This document shows, piece by piece, positions 30,580 through 41,576 of a stretch of 64,000 nt of DNA. This DNA is from Pseudomonas linyingensis (GTDB taxonomy: Bacteria > Pseudomonadota > Gammaproteobacteria > Pseudomonadales > Pseudomonadaceae), in assembly GCF_900109175.1 (NCBI RefSeq), contig NZ_FNZE01000002.1, positions 124,001 to 188,000 on the forward strand. Direction: 5' to 3'. Position 1 is the first letter of the stretch. Each line of letters begins with the position of its first letter. The notes under the pieces are model-generated. The model saw nothing but the letters and a program-made list of their open reading frames with translations, made no database searches and was not told the origin of the DNA. The position numbers and the translations under genes are program-made.

Positions 30580-32124
30580 ATGACGCAAGCCAACACTGCC
30601 GTGTACACCGACATCAGCACTGCCGAACTGATCGAGCAGGCCATCCAGCGTGGCGAAGGCGAACTCGCCGCCAACGGCTCGCTGGTCGTGCGTACCGGTC
30701 ACCGTACCGGCCGCTCGCCGATGGACCGCTACATCGTCCAGGAGCAGAGCACCGAGGCCAAGATCGCCTGGGGCAAGATCAACCGTCCGTTCCCGGCCGA
30801 CAAGTTCGATGCCCTGTGGGATCGCGTCGAAGCCTACCTGGGCGAGCGCAGCCACTTCGTCTCCCACGTGCATGTTGGCTCCGCCGTCGAGCACTACCTG
30901 CCGGTGAAGATGAGCACCGAGACCGCCTGGCACAACCTGTTCGGCCGTTGCCTGTTCATCAACCCGGAAACCTTCAACCCGACCGGCAAGGGCGAGTGGC
31001 GCATCCTCAACGTGCCGTCGTTCGTCTGCGATCCGGAGCGCGACGGCACCAACTCCGACGGCTGCGTGATCCTCAACTTCGCCGACAAGAAGGTGCTGAT
31101 CGCCGGCATGCGCTACGCCGGCGAGATGAAGAAGGCCATGTTCTCCGTGCAGAACTTCCTGCTGCCGGAAGCCGACGTGCTGCCGATGCACTGCGCCGCC
31201 AACATCGGCGAAGAAGGCGACGTCACCCTGTTCTTCGGCCTGTCCGGCACCGGCAAGACCACCCTGTCCGCCGACCCGAGCCGCTACCTGATCGGCGACG
31301 ACGAGCACGGCTGGGGCGAGGGTGTGGTGTTCAACATCGAGGGCGGTTGCTATGCCAAGTGCATCGACCTGTCCGAGAAAAACGAGCCGGTGATCTGGAA
31401 GGCCATCCAGTTCGGCGCCGTACTGGAAAACGTGGTGCTCGACGAGCGCACCCGCCAGCCTGACTACGCCGACGCCAGCCTGACCCAGAACAGCCGCGCG
31501 GCCTACCCGCTGGAGCTGGTCGAGAAGCGCTCGGAGAAGAACCTCGGCGGCGAGCCGAACGCGGTGATCTTCCTGACCTGCGACCTGACCGGCGTACTGC
31601 CGCCGGTGTCGATCCTCAACAACGAGCAGGCGGCCTACCACTTCCTGTCCGGCTACACCGCGCTGGTCGGTTCCACCGAGATGGGCAGCGGCGGCGGCAT
31701 CAAGTCGACCTTCTCCACCTGCTTCGGCGCGCCGTTCTTCCCGCGTCCGGCCGGCGAGTACGCCGAGCTGCTGATCAAGCGCATCAAGGGCTTCGGTTCC
31801 AAGGTCTACCTGGTCAACACCGGCTGGACCGGTGGCGGCTACGGCGTCGGCAAGCGCTTCAACATCCCGACCACCCGTGCGGTGATCGCGGCGATCCAGA
31901 GCGGCGCACTGGTCGGTGCCGAGACCGAGCACCTGCCGATCATCAACCTGGACGTGCCGAAAGCCGTCGCCGGCGTCGACACCCAGCTGCTCAACCCGCG
32001 CAACACTTGGGCCGACAAGAGCGAGTACGACCAGGCCGCCCGCGCCTTGGCCGCGTTGTTCATCGACAACTTCAAGAAGTTCGAAGTGTCCGACGCCATC
32101 CGCAGCGCCGGCCCGCAGCTGTAA
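30580..32124 (+). CDS. pckA: PckA, phosphoenolpyruvate carboxykinase (ATP)
   Basis: A 514-residue ATP-type PEP carboxykinase, which converts oxaloacetate and ATP to PEP, CO2 and ADP for gluconeogenesis. The P-loop [11 protein letters not shown] begins near residue 220. The metal/substrate region [11 protein letters not shown] follows, and [18 protein letters not shown] lies further on. The 123-bp leader has CATAAT at 30488-30493, a possible -10 box, and a GCGCGC inverted repeat. Being gluconeogenic, it would also use carbon from the hpa pathway entering as succinate. A strong terminator follows. Confidence 0.96.
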   Translation: MTQANTAVYTDISTAELIEQAIQRGEGELAANGSLVVRTGHRTGRSPMDRYIVQEQSTEAKIAWGKINRPFPADKFDALWDRVEAYLGERSHFVSHVHVGSAVEHYLPVKMSTETAWHNLFGRCLFINPETFNPTGKGEWRILNVPSFVCDPERDGTNSDGCVILNFADKKVLIAGMRYAGEMKKAMFSVQNFLLPEADVLPMHCAANIGEEGDVTLFFGLSGTGKTTLSADPSRYLIGDDEHGWGEGVVFNIEGGCYAKCIDLSEKNEPVIWKAIQFGAVLENVVLDERTRQPDYADASLTQNSRAAYPLELVEKRSEKNLGGEPNAVIFLTCDLTGVLPPVSILNNEQAAYHFLSGYTALVGSTEMGSGGGIKSTFSTCFGAPFFPRPAGEYAELLIKRIKGFGSKVYLVNTGWTGGGYGVGKRFNIPTTRAVIAAIQSGALVGAETEHLPIINLDVPKAVAGVDTQLLNPRNTWADKSEYDQAARALAALFIDNFKKFEVSDAIRSAGPQL

Positions 32125-32143
32125 GCAGCCGCGCTCCGCTGTG

Positions 32144-32170
32144 AAAAAAACCGCCTTCGGGCGGTTTTTT
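32144..32170. terminator. Bidirectional Rho-independent terminator (pckA / yceH)
   Basis: A run of seven A's is followed by a CCGCC - TTCG - GGCGG hairpin with a tetraloop and then six T's. It is usable from both strands, so it ends pckA and the convergent yceH gene. Confidence 0.93.
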
Positions 32171-32194
32171 CGTTTTTGATCCTGCCGCAGCCGG

Positions 32195-32869
32195 CTAGTC
32201 GGCGCTGGCCTCCAGGCGGGCGAGGCGGGCCTCCAGCTCGGCGAGGCGCTCCTCGAGGGCGGCGATGCGCTCTTCCTGGGCGCTCGACGCCCCGCGGGAT
32301 GCGGCCGGCTCCTCGGCGCGGGCGGCGAGCAGGCTCTCCAGCTCGGCCGGATCGCCCAGCTGATGGGCATAGCGCTCCTCGCGCTGGCCGCTCTGGCGCG
32401 GCAGCTGGCAGGCCAGTTCGCGCATCGCCAGGCGTTCGAGGTGGTGACGGACTTCCTCCTGATCGTCGAAGGCGTGCAGGCGGGCGCTGCGGGCGAACAG
32501 CTCGCCGAGGGTCTGCGGCCCGCGCAGCATGAGCAGGGCGAGCAGGATCAGCTGGGCGTGCACCAGCTCCAGCTGCTTGTCGGCGCGCTGTTCCCAGCGG
32601 TCGGCGCGGCTGCCCATCACCAGCCGGGTCAGGCCGCGCTGTTCCAGGCTGCGCAAGGCCTGGGCGAGTTCGCCGGGATGGAGGTTCATCAGTGGTTCGC
32701 GACTAGTCTTCTGGTTGCAGGCCAGTTGCAGGGCGTTGAGGGTCAGCGGGTAGCTTTCCGGCGTGGTGGCCTGCTTCTCGATCAGGCAGCCAAGGGCGCG
32801 GACCTCGACGGCGGACAGCGGCGCGTCGGCGAAGGGGGAGGGAGTGGGAGACGATTCGCTCATGGGCAA
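32195..32869 (-). CDS. yceH: YceH-family (DUF480/UPF0502) protein
   Basis: A 224-residue protein of the YceH family. It has two winged-helix-like repeats (about 15-185), starting with [26 protein letters not shown], and ends in a heptad-patterned coiled coil (about 195-222, [19 protein letters not shown]). The function is not established; the fold suggests DNA or protein binding. It is a single gene, convergent with pckA. Confidence 0.87.
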   Translation of the reverse strand: MPMSESSPTPSPFADAPLSAVEVRALGCLIEKQATTPESYPLTLNALQLACNQKTSREPLMNLHPGELAQALRSLEQRGLTRLVMGSRADRWEQRADKQLELVHAQLILLALLMLRGPQTLGELFARSARLHAFDDQEEVRHHLERLAMRELACQLPRQSGQREERYAHQLGDPAELESLLAARAEEPAASRGASSAQEERIAALEERLAELEARLARLEASAD

Positions 32870-33006
32870 GGGCGCTCTGCGGGGAGGAGTGCCCTAGTGT
32901 CCCCAAGCCGGTGGGGCTTTGCCAGCAGCAAAGCACGCTCGCGCGTGCAGGATCGCCGCGCCAGCCCGTACGGGGCAGCAGGCGCGGCGGTGCTGCGAGG
33001 GACGAC

Positions 33007-33489
33007 TCAATCGTCCCAGTGACGGCGATGCTTGTGCCTGTGCTTGCGGCCGTGGCCGCGACCATAGTCGCGGTAGCCGTGGTCGTGGCGATAGCCGCGA
33101 CGGTCGCTGTAGTGCTCCTCGCGGGTGTTGCGGTCGCCGATGTTGTTGCCCAGTGCGCCGCCGACCGCGCCGCCGAGGCCGGCACCGACCAGACCGCCGG
33201 TGGTGCCGCCGAGGGTGCGGCCGACCGCGTTGCCGCCGGCTGCACCCAGGCCACCGCCGATCGCCGCCTCGGTCCGGCTGCCGTGGTTGGCGCTGACCGC
33301 GCCGCCAGCGGCGCCGCCGAGACCGGCGCCGATGGTGGAGCCGGTGCCGCCGCCGACCGCCTGGCCGACCACCGAGCCGAGTACCCCGCCGAGCGCACCG
33401 CCGACCGCGGTGCGGCCGTCGCCGTCGGCCCAGGCGGAACCGCCGGCCAGGGTCAGGGACAACAGGAGCATGGAGGAGTATTTCTTCAT
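33007..33489 (-). CDS. Exported glycine-zipper protein with His/Arg-rich tail
   Basis: A 160-residue protein. It has an N-terminal signal peptide (MKKYSSMLLLSLTLAGGSAWA), a long run of glycine-zipper repeats (about 25-115, GGALGGVLGSVVG-type) and a C-terminal tail of about 35 residues dominated by His, Arg, Tyr and Asp. Glycine-zipper segments pack in membranes, and relatives are surface or outer-membrane proteins. The tail could bind metal or nucleic acid, but this is speculation. The ATG at 33489 was preferred over a GTG four codons earlier because it begins a clean signal peptide. Confidence 0.75.
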   Translation of the reverse strand: MKKYSSMLLLSLTLAGGSAWADGDGRTAVGGALGGVLGSVVGQAVGGGTGSTIGAGLGGAAGGAVSANHGSRTEAAIGGGLGAAGGNAVGRTLGGTTGGLVGAGLGGAVGGALGNNIGDRNTREEHYSDRRGYRHDHGYRDYGRGHGRKHRHKHRRHWDD

Positions 33490-33636
33490 CGACACGATCA
33501 CTCAATAGGGATGACGGCGCCGATCCTGCGCAGCCGGGCGGGCTTTGGCAAGGTCTGTTCCGACGGTCGGCAGCATTATGCAAAATTCTGCACGTTGCTG
33601 GCTTTTGTCTGGAACTTTGCCGGATATGCCCCGGTC

Positions 33637-34320
33637 TTATCGCTCTGGTTCGACCGCTTGCAGCCCCTCGCAGAGCGCCAGGTAGCAGTCCACGGCGGCG
33701 AATTCCTCGGTGTCCTTGCGTTCGCCGCGGCTGTCAGGCTGGCGCACGCCGAGCAGGTGGGCGATGCCGTACTGGCGGGCGCTGCGCAGGATCGGCAGGC
33801 TATCGTCGATGAACAGGCTGCGTGCCGGCTCGAAGCCGAAGTCCTGCTGCAGGGCGAACCAGAACTGCTGGTCCTCCTTGGCGAAGCCGTAGTCGTGGGA
33901 GCTGATCAGGCGGTCGAAGAACGGCGCCAGTTCGATCCGCTCCATCTTCAGCGACAGCGAATCGCGGTGCGCGTTGGTGATCAGCGCCACGCGCTTGCCG
34001 GCTGCGCGCAGGGCGGCGAGGAAGTGGTCGGCGTCCGGGCGCAGGGCGATCAGGTGGGCGATCTCCTCCTTCAAGGCGCGCACCGGCAGGTCCAGCTCGC
34101 GGCTCCAGAAATCCAGGCAGTACCAGCTCAACTGGCCGGCATGCTGCTGGAACAGCGGCAGCAGCTCGGCCAGCGCGGCGTCGAGGCTGATGGCGTGCTT
34201 GTCGGCGTAGCGCTGCGGCAGGTGGTGCAGCCAGAACTGGTTGTCGAAGTGCAGATCGAGCAGGGTGCCGTCCATGTCGAGCAGGACGGTGTCGATCTGG
34301 TTCCAGGGCAGCTGGGACAT
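33637..34320 (-). CDS. yrfG: YrfG, HAD-family GMP/IMP nucleotidase
   Basis: A 227-residue HAD phosphatase. Motif I is LLDMDGTLLD (nucleophile Asp and the +2 Asp), motif II is ITNAHRD, and motif IV is FIDDSLPIL. The segment after motif I is a helical cap. E. coli YrfG dephosphorylates GMP and IMP; the orthology is judged by length and motif spacing. It is divergent from nudE, another nucleotide-cleaning enzyme, with a 120-bp gap. Confidence 0.85.
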   Translation of the reverse strand: MSQLPWNQIDTVLLDMDGTLLDLHFDNQFWLHHLPQRYADKHAISLDAALAELLPLFQQHAGQLSWYCLDFWSRELDLPVRALKEEIAHLIALRPDADHFLAALRAAGKRVALITNAHRDSLSLKMERIELAPFFDRLISSHDYGFAKEDQQFWFALQQDFGFEPARSLFIDDSLPILRSARQYGIAHLLGVRQPDSRGERKDTEEFAAVDCYLALCEGLQAVEPER

Positions 34321-34440
34321 GGGCGGGCGGCTCGGGCTGGGCCGGCAGGGGCGATGGCCGCAGGGCGGCGCGACACTCTGCCGGGAGTCGAAAAAGGGAT
34401 GCGTTATGGTAACGTGTCGGCTCGCCAAGGAGTCCAGCAT

Positions 34441-35007
34441 ATGCGTCAGAAACCCGATGTTCTCGCCCGCGCCATCGTGGCCAAAAGTCGCCTGTTTACC
34501 GTCGAAGAACTGCAGTTGCGCTTCAGCAACGGCGTCGAGCGTACCTACGAGCGCCTGCTCAATCGCGGGCTGGGCTATGGCGCGGTGATGGTGGTGGCCA
34601 TGGAGGATGCCGAGACGGTGCTGCTGATCGAGGAGTACTGCGCCGGCGTCGATGCCTACGAGCTGTCGCTGCCCAAGGGCCTGATCGAGCCGGGCGAGGA
34701 CGTGCTGGCGGCGGCCAACCGCGAGCTGAAGGAGGAGGCCGGTTTCGGCGCCCGCCAGCTCGAGCACCTCACCGGCCTGTCGCTGTCGCCGGGCTACATG
34801 AGCCAGTGCATCCAGGTGGTGCTGGCCCGCGACCTGTACCCCGAGCGGCTGCCCGGCGACGAGCCGGAAACCATCCGAGTCGAGCGCTTCAGCCTGCGCG
34901 ACATCTCGCGCCTGGCCCTGTCCGAAAACTTCAGCGAGGGGCGCGCCCTGGCGGCCATGTACCTGGTGCGCGACCTGCTGACCCAGCGCGGCGAGTATCA
35001 ACCGTGA
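34441..35007 (+). CDS. nudE: NudE, Nudix ADP-compound hydrolase
   Basis: A 188-residue Nudix hydrolase. The Nudix box GLIEPGEDVLAAANRELKEE fits the G-x5-E-x7-R-E-x2-E-E pattern, followed by AGFG. NudE in E. coli hydrolyses ADP-ribose, Ap3A and NADH. AAGGAGT precedes the ATG. Its stop at 35005-35007 lies 8 bp from cysQ, so the two genes form an operon that clears nucleotide by-products. Confidence 0.9.
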   Translation: MRQKPDVLARAIVAKSRLFTVEELQLRFSNGVERTYERLLNRGLGYGAVMVVAMEDAETVLLIEEYCAGVDAYELSLPKGLIEPGEDVLAAANRELKEEAGFGARQLEHLTGLSLSPGYMSQCIQVVLARDLYPERLPGDEPETIRVERFSLRDISRLALSENFSEGRALAAMYLVRDLLTQRGEYQP

Positions 35008-35015
35008 GTCCAGCC

Positions 35016-35834
35016 ATGAGTCATCCGCTGCTGGCGGGCGTGGTCGAGCTGGTGCAGCAGGCCGGCGTCGCGACCCTGTCGTACTGGCGCGACGATGTGG
35101 CCATCGAACTCAAGGCCGACGCCTCGCCGGTGACCGCCGCCGACCTGGCCGCCCATCGCCTGCTGGCCGATGGGCTGGCGCAGCTAGCGCCGGAGATCCA
35201 CCTGCTGTCCGAGGAGGACTGCGAGATCGGCCTGGCCGTGCGCCAGCACTGGTCGCGCTGGTGGCTGGTCGATCCGCTGGACGGCACCAAGGAATTCATC
35301 GCCGGCAGCGAGGAGTTCACCGTCAACGTGGCGCTGATCGAGCAGGGCAAGGTGGTGTTCGGCGTGGTCGGCGTGCCGGCGCGCGGCCTGTGTTTCTATG
35401 GCGGTGCCGGCCTGGGCGCCTGGCGGCTGGCGAACGGCGCGGTCGAGCCGATCGGCGTGCGCATCGCGCCGCCGGAGGCGTTCACCGTGGTCGCCAGTCG
35501 TCGCCACTCCAGCCCGGCGCAGGAGCGCCTGCTCAACGGGCTGAGTGAGCGCTTCGGCGACCTGGCGTTGGCCAGCGTCGGCAGTTCGTTGAAGTTCTGC
35601 CTGCTCGCCGAGGGCAGTGCCGACTGCTATCCGCGTCTGGCGCCCACCTCGCAGTGGGACACCGCGGCGGCGCAGGGCGTGCTGGAAGGCGCCGGCGGCG
35701 AGGTGCTCGACCTGCACGGCCAGCCACTGGACTACCCGGCGCGCGAGAGTCTTCTCAACCCGCATTTCCTCGCCCTGCCGCAGGCCGCCGAGTGGCGCGA
35801 GGAACTGCTGCAGCTGGCCCTGGCGCTGGACTGA
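35016..35834 (+). CDS. cysQ: CysQ, 3'(2'),5'-bisphosphate nucleotidase
   Basis: A 272-residue inositol-monophosphatase-fold enzyme. The metal motifs are LLSEEDCE and WLVDPLDGTKEFI, then SQWDTAAAQGVLEGAGG near residues 210-225. It removes the 3' phosphate of PAP/PAPS, the by-product of sulfate assimilation. The ATG at 35016 has no strong ribosome site, and a GTG at 35004 in the same frame overlaps the nudE stop, so the true start may be four codons earlier. Translational coupling to nudE is likely. Confidence 0.92.
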   Translation: MSHPLLAGVVELVQQAGVATLSYWRDDVAIELKADASPVTAADLAAHRLLADGLAQLAPEIHLLSEEDCEIGLAVRQHWSRWWLVDPLDGTKEFIAGSEEFTVNVALIEQGKVVFGVVGVPARGLCFYGGAGLGAWRLANGAVEPIGVRIAPPEAFTVVASRRHSSPAQERLLNGLSERFGDLALASVGSSLKFCLLAEGSADCYPRLAPTSQWDTAAAQGVLEGAGGEVLDLHGQPLDYPARESLLNPHFLALPQAAEWREELLQLALALD

Positions 35835-35835
35835 G

Positions 35836-35857
35836 CCCCGCCGCCTTGGGCGGGGTT
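35836..35857 (+). terminator. Hairpin after cysQ
   Basis: A perfect 7-bp stem CCCCGCC / GGCGGGG (35836-35842 and 35849-35855) with a 6-nt loop and only two T's. It is a weak terminator. The following gap to 36021 has GC-rich repeats but no gene. Confidence 0.55.
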
Positions 35858-36021
35858 CTGCAGGAGGCGCGCCCCTGCGGCGATGCGGGCCGCAGGTCCG
35901 CCAGAAAGCCCGAGCTCCGTAAGGTGGCAACTCGTGCAGCGATTGTTCACCTGTCAGGCCGCAGCGCGGGGCTGGCAGAAGACCTCTGCGCGGACTTTCT
36001 ACCCTACGGGCTGCGGCGCAC

Positions 36022-36474
36022 TCACTTGTGCAGCACGTACTCCCCATGCAGATGCACGGCGTCGGCACCGCTCGGCGCGGGGATGCGGATGTCCAGGTAC
36101 AGGCGCGCGCGGCCGCGGCGGCGGTACAGGGTTTCGAACTTCTTCCAGTCCTCCTCGCTCGGCGCGGCGCAGATCGCCACGGCCTCCTCGACCACCGGCA
36201 GCGGATAGTCGATCTGCCCGCCCTTGATCACGATATGCCCGTCGTCGATGCCGGCCTCGCGCAGGCGCAGGGTCAGCCAGCCCCAGCCGGCCAGCACGCT
36301 GATGCTGTACAGGCTGCCGCCGAACATGCTGCCGGTGTGATTGACGTTGGGCGCCAGCGGCATGGCCAGGCGCAGTTCGTGGTGGTCCCAGCTGGCGACG
36401 CGCAGCTGCATGGCGCGGGTCAGCGGGATGTCGTGGTGGAGGAGGTCTTCCAGATAGCGACAGTCGGGTTTCAT
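36022..36474 (-). CDS. YiiD C-terminal-type hotdog thioesterase
   Basis: A 150-residue protein resembling the putative thioesterase domain found at the C-terminus of YiiD. Features are MPLAPNVNHTGSMFGGSLYSISVLAGW with the hotdog central helix, then HIVIKGGQIDYPLPV. The function is not established beyond a likely thioesterase fold. The start at 36474 was chosen because homologous sequence begins there; the 21 codons upstream look unrelated. Confidence 0.75.
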   Translation of the reverse strand: MKPDCRYLEDLLHHDIPLTRAMQLRVASWDHHELRLAMPLAPNVNHTGSMFGGSLYSISVLAGWGWLTLRLREAGIDDGHIVIKGGQIDYPLPVVEEAVAICAAPSEEDWKKFETLYRRRGRARLYLDIRIPAPSGADAVHLHGEYVLHK

Positions 36475-36661
36475 GTCCGGGGTGTCCTGGTGCGAGGCAA
36501 GAAGGGTAATGATCCTGCGTCGCGCCGGCAGCTGCAATCGCTCGGGTACCTCGTCCAGGCGGGTCTATAATGAATTGTTGCTCATGCTTGCGGGGTGACC
36601 TGTCACTGCCGTTGCGAAGCGGCCGCAGGCGGGGCTGAACGTACCCTGGGAGGTACTCGCC

Positions 36662-37024
36662 ATGAAAATGCATTCCTTCAATCGCTACTCGCACGATCTG
36701 GGTGCGACGGTTCAGGATCTTTGGCTCACCGCCAAGGTGAAATCCGCCCTGGAGCTGGCCAAGCCGACCCGCGGTCAGCATATCCACGTCAAGGCCCATG
36801 CCGGGGTCGTGACCCTGAGCGGGCAGGTGGCTAGCCACCAGTTGTGCGAGCAGGCCATCGAACTGGCTCGCGGGGTTCACGGGGTCGCCGAGGTGGATGC
36901 CCATGAACTGGAAACCTGGATGGTCGCGCCGGGCCATCTACCCGAGGCGCCCAACGAGGAGGAAACCGTCGACTGTCAGGATCATGCGGCAATGGACAAG
37001 GACCGCAGCAAGACCCGCCACTAG
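36662..37024 (+). CDS. BON-domain protein
   Basis: A 120-residue protein with one BON domain (about 18-90: LTAKVKSALELAKP ... IHVKAHAGVVTLSGQVASHQLCEQAIELARGVHGV). BON domains bind phospholipid or other envelope partners and occur in OsmY-like proteins. I see no signal peptide, which is unusual for an OsmY-like role, and the C-terminal 30 residues are acidic and disordered-looking. GGGAGG precedes the ATG. A TATAAT at 36566-36571 lies upstream but has no clear -35 partner. Confidence 0.8.
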   Translation: MKMHSFNRYSHDLGATVQDLWLTAKVKSALELAKPTRGQHIHVKAHAGVVTLSGQVASHQLCEQAIELARGVHGVAEVDAHELETWMVAPGHLPEAPNEEETVDCQDHAAMDKDRSKTRH

Positions 37025-37041
37025 CGCACGGACCGCCCACG

Positions 37042-37078
37042 AAAAAGCCCCGCACAGCTCGCGCTGGCGGGGCTTTTT
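37042..37078. terminator. Bidirectional terminator (BON gene / metK)
   Basis: Five A's, a 7-bp stem GCCCCGC / GCGGGGC (37047-37053 and 37067-37073) with a 13-nt loop, then five T's. It serves both convergent genes. Confidence 0.9.
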
Positions 37079-37093
37079 CATGTCGCGGTGGGA

Positions 37094-38284
<1,191 letters not shown>

Positions 38285-38350
38285 CAATCGGTTCCTGTTA
38301 TTACCGGTGGGTGAGTCGGCCTCGCGGCCGTGTCAAGACAACAGTGTGGT

Positions 38351-39340
38351 TCATGTTCGGGATGCCGCTTCGGCGCGGGCGAAGTGGCGCACCTGGATCT
38401 GGAAGCCGTTGCGCAGGCCCAGGTACAGGCTTTCGCCGGCGACCAGGCCGGCCTCTGCGGCCCAGCGCGCCAGCTCGTCCTGATCGAAGCCGAGCCAGAT
38501 ATCGCCGCAGGCCTCGCGGGCCCAGCTCTGGTGGTGGCTGCACAGCTCGGTGAGCAGCAGACTGCCACCGGGGTTGACCAGCCGCGCCAGCTGGCCCATC
38601 GCCGCGGCCGGGTCGGCGAAGTGGTGCAGGACCATGTTCAGCACCACGCAATCGGCCGCGGCTTCTGCGTCATGCAGGGCATCGGCCAGTTTCAGCTCGA
38701 CGTTGGCCAGGCCCTCGGCGGCGCAGCGCTGGCGGGCCAGCTCGAGCATCGCCGGGCTGCTGTCCAGCGCGCTGACGCGGGCGAAGCGCCGGGCCAGCTC
38801 GGGCAAAAAGGCGCCGTCGCCGGGACCGACCTCCAGCGCCGTGGCGCTGGCGGGAAAGTGCAGGGCATCGAGCAGGGTCAGCAGGCTGTCGCGGTACTGC
38901 GCCAGCCCTGCGATCAGGTCCTGCTGGGCGCGGAACTTCTCCAGGGTGCGGGCGAAGAAATCGCGCGCCGCCGCCGAGCGCTGCGCCTGCACCTCCTTGA
39001 TGCGGGCCTGCACTTCGCCGGGCAGCTGCAGGGCGTCCACCTCGTCGAGCAGCGCGGCATGCAGCGCACCGCCGGTCTGCTCGCTCTGCGCCAGGGCGCG
39101 GCGGTAGAAGATCGCGTTGCCTTCGCGGCGCGTCGCGACCAGCCCGGCCTGGGCCAGCACCTTGAGGTGGTGGCTCATCCCTGACTGGCGCATGGCGAAG
39201 ATCTGCGCCAGCTCCAGCACGCCGAACGAATCGCTGGCCAGCACGCGCAGCACGCTCAGGCGCAGCGGGTCGCCGCCGGCCTTGCACAGGGCGGCCAGTT
39301 CGTCGCTGGGGTCGTGGCGGAATGCGGGCTGGGTACTCAT
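38351..39340 (-). CDS. ArsR-family regulator fused to a SAM-dependent methyltransferase
   Basis: A 329-residue two-domain protein. The N-terminal ArsR winged helix (about 10-100) has IFAMRQSGMSHHLKVLAQAGLV. The C-terminal class I methyltransferase (about 150-320) has motif I LEVGPGDGAFLPELA and DCVVLNMVLHHF. Fusions of this kind are found next to metK in pseudomonads; the methyl acceptor is unknown. A SAM-using regulator directly upstream of metK suggests a link to SAM or methionine status. No cysteine pair typical of metal-sensing ArsR proteins is seen. Confidence 0.87.
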   Translation of the reverse strand: MSTQPAFRHDPSDELAALCKAGGDPLRLSVLRVLASDSFGVLELAQIFAMRQSGMSHHLKVLAQAGLVATRREGNAIFYRRALAQSEQTGGALHAALLDEVDALQLPGEVQARIKEVQAQRSAAARDFFARTLEKFRAQQDLIAGLAQYRDSLLTLLDALHFPASATALEVGPGDGAFLPELARRFARVSALDSSPAMLELARQRCAAEGLANVELKLADALHDAEAAADCVVLNMVLHHFADPAAAMGQLARLVNPGGSLLLTELCSHHQSWAREACGDIWLGFDQDELARWAAEAGLVAGESLYLGLRNGFQIQVRHFARAEAASRT

Positions 39341-39575
39341 AAGGCGGCGAAGTCTAGTCGCCGCGGCGACGGGCTGCAACTTCTGCATCAAAAAGTTTTG
39401 ATATTGCCGGGCGCCGACCGGGGCGGATTGGCCCTGCGCCGCCGCCGCGGCCGGGCGCTGGCGGCGCGTGCCGGCAGCCAATTCGTTCGCTGCGACCATC
39501 TGTGATTGCCCGTTCCCCTCCGGCTGGGCGAAAATAGCCGCCTTTTTGATCAGCCCCCCCTGCAGGAGACCAGCG

Positions 39576-41576
39576 ATGCCCAGTCGTCGTGAGCGAGCCA
39601 ATGCCATTCGTGCCCTCAGCATGGATGCCGTGCAGAAAGCCAACAGCGGCCATCCCGGTGCACCCATGGGCATGGCGGACATCGCCGAAGTGCTGTGGCG
39701 CGACTTCCTCAAGCACAACCCGCAGAACCCGCAGTGGGCCGACCGCGACCGCTTCGTGCTGTCCAACGGCCACGGCTCGATGCTGGTCTACTCGCTGCTG
39801 CACCTGACCGGTTACGACCTGGGCATCGACGACCTCAAGCAGTTCCGCCAGCTGCACAGCCGCACCCCTGGCCACCCGGAATACGGCTACACCCCGGGCG
39901 TCGAGACCACCACTGGCCCGCTGGGCCAGGGCATTGCCAACGCGGTCGGTTTCGCCATCGCCGAGAAGGTGCTGGGCGCGCAGTTCAACCGTCCGGGCCA
40001 CGCCATCGTCGACCACTTCACCTACGCCTTCCTCGGCGACGGCTGCATGATGGAAGGCATCAGCCATGAAGTCTGCTCGCTGGCCGGTACCCTGGGCCTG
40101 GGCAAGCTGGTCGCCTTCTACGACGACAACGGCATCTCCATCGACGGCGAAGTCGAGGGCTGGTTCACTGACGACACCCCGGCGCGCTTCGAGGCCTACG
40201 GCTGGCAGGTGATCCGCAACGTCGACGGCCACGACGCCGACGAGATCAAGACCGCCATCGAGACCGCCCGCGCCGAAACCGCGCGGCCGACCCTGATCTG
40301 CTGCAAGACCACCATCGGCTTCGGCTCGCCGAACAAGGCCGGCAAGGAAGAGTGCCACGGCGCGCCGCTGGGCGCCGACGAGATCGCCGCGACCCGCGCG
40401 CAACTGGGCTGGAACCACGGGCCGTTCGAAATCCCCGCCGACATCTACGCCGAGTGGGATGCCAAGGAAGCCGGCGCCGCCCGCGAAGCCGCCTGGAACG
40501 AGCGTTTCGCCGCCTACGCCGCCGAGTTCCCCGAGCTGGCTGCCGAGTTCCAGCGCCGCATCGCCGGCAAGCTGCCGGCCGACTTCGCCGAAAAAGCCGC
40601 CGCCTACGTCGCCGACATCGCCGCCAAGGGCGAGACCATCGCCAGCCGCAAGGCCAGCCAGAACGCGCTGAACGCCTTCGGCCCGCTGCTGCCGGAATTC
40701 CTCGGCGGCTCGGCGGATCTCGCCGGTTCCAACCTGACCCTGTGGAAGGGCTGCCAGAGCCTCACCCACGCCGACGCCTCCGGCAACTACCTGCACTACG
40801 GCGTGCGCGAGTTCGGCATGAGCGCGATCATGAACGGCGTCGCCCTGCACGGCGGCTTCATTCCCTACGGCGCGACCTTCCTGATCTTCATGGAATACGC
40901 GCGCAACGCCGTGCGCATGTCGGCGCTGATGAAGCAGCGCGTGCTCTACGTGTTCACCCACGACTCCATCGGTCTGGGCGAGGACGGCCCGACCCACCAG
41001 CCGATCGAGCAGCTGGCCAGCCTGCGCGGCACGCCGAACCTCGACACCTGGCGTCCGTGCGACGCGGTCGAGTCCGCGGTGGCCTGGAAGTACGCCATCG
41101 AGCGCAACGACGGTCCGAGCGCGTTGATCTTCAGCCGCCAGAACCTGCCGCACCAGGCGCGCGACGCCCAGCAGTTGGCCGACGTGGCCCGCGGCGGCTA
41201 CGTGCTCAAGGACTGCGCCGGCGAGCCGGAGCTGATCCTGATCGCCACCGGTTCGGAAATCGGTCTGGCCGTGCAGGCCTTCGATGCACTGACTGCCCAG
41301 GGCCGCCAGGTGCGCGTGGTGTCGATGCCGTCGACCAGTGTGTTCGACCAGCAGGATGCCGCCTACAAACAGGCCGTGCTGCCGGTGCAGGTCGGTGCGC
41401 GCATCGCCATCGAGGCCGCGCATGCCGACTTCTGGTACAAGTACGTCGGCCTGGAAGGCCGCATCATCGGCATGACCACCTTCGGCGAATCCGCACCGGC
41501 GGCGCAGCTGTTCGAGGAGTTCGGTTTCACCCTCGACAACGTGCTGAGCACCGCCGAGGAGCTGCTGGACGTCTGA
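39576..41576 (+). CDS. tktA: TktA, transketolase
   Basis: A 666-residue transketolase of full length. The start [28 protein letters not shown] is family-typical. The thiamine-diphosphate region has [13 protein letters not shown] and [11 protein letters not shown] near 155-190. The pyrimidine-binding domain carries SMPSTSVF-like and [12 protein letters not shown] segments. It moves two-carbon units between sugar phosphates and supplies erythrose 4-phosphate, the substrate of the next gene product, Epd. CAGGAGA precedes the ATG. Confidence 0.97.
   Translation: MPSRRERANAIRALSMDAVQKANSGHPGAPMGMADIAEVLWRDFLKHNPQNPQWADRDRFVLSNGHGSMLVYSLLHLTGYDLGIDDLKQFRQLHSRTPGHPEYGYTPGVETTTGPLGQGIANAVGFAIAEKVLGAQFNRPGHAIVDHFTYAFLGDGCMMEGISHEVCSLAGTLGLGKLVAFYDDNGISIDGEVEGWFTDDTPARFEAYGWQVIRNVDGHDADEIKTAIETARAETARPTLICCKTTIGFGSPNKAGKEECHGAPLGADEIAATRAQLGWNHGPFEIPADIYAEWDAKEAGAAREAAWNERFAAYAAEFPELAAEFQRRIAGKLPADFAEKAAAYVADIAAKGETIASRKASQNALNAFGPLLPEFLGGSADLAGSNLTLWKGCQSLTHADASGNYLHYGVREFGMSAIMNGVALHGGFIPYGATFLIFMEYARNAVRMSALMKQRVLYVFTHDSIGLGEDGPTHQPIEQLASLRGTPNLDTWRPCDAVESAVAWKYAIERNDGPSALIFSRQNLPHQARDAQQLADVARGGYVLKDCAGEPELILIATGSEIGLAVQAFDALTAQGRQVRVVSMPSTSVFDQQDAAYKQAVLPVQVGARIAIEAAHADFWYKYVGLEGRIIGMTTFGESAPAAQLFEEFGFTLDNVLSTAEELLDV

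Noticed and set aside
38285-38350. Possible SAM riboswitch upstream of metK
   Set aside because: The gap is only 66 bp and shows no stem pattern of a known SAM or SAH riboswitch.
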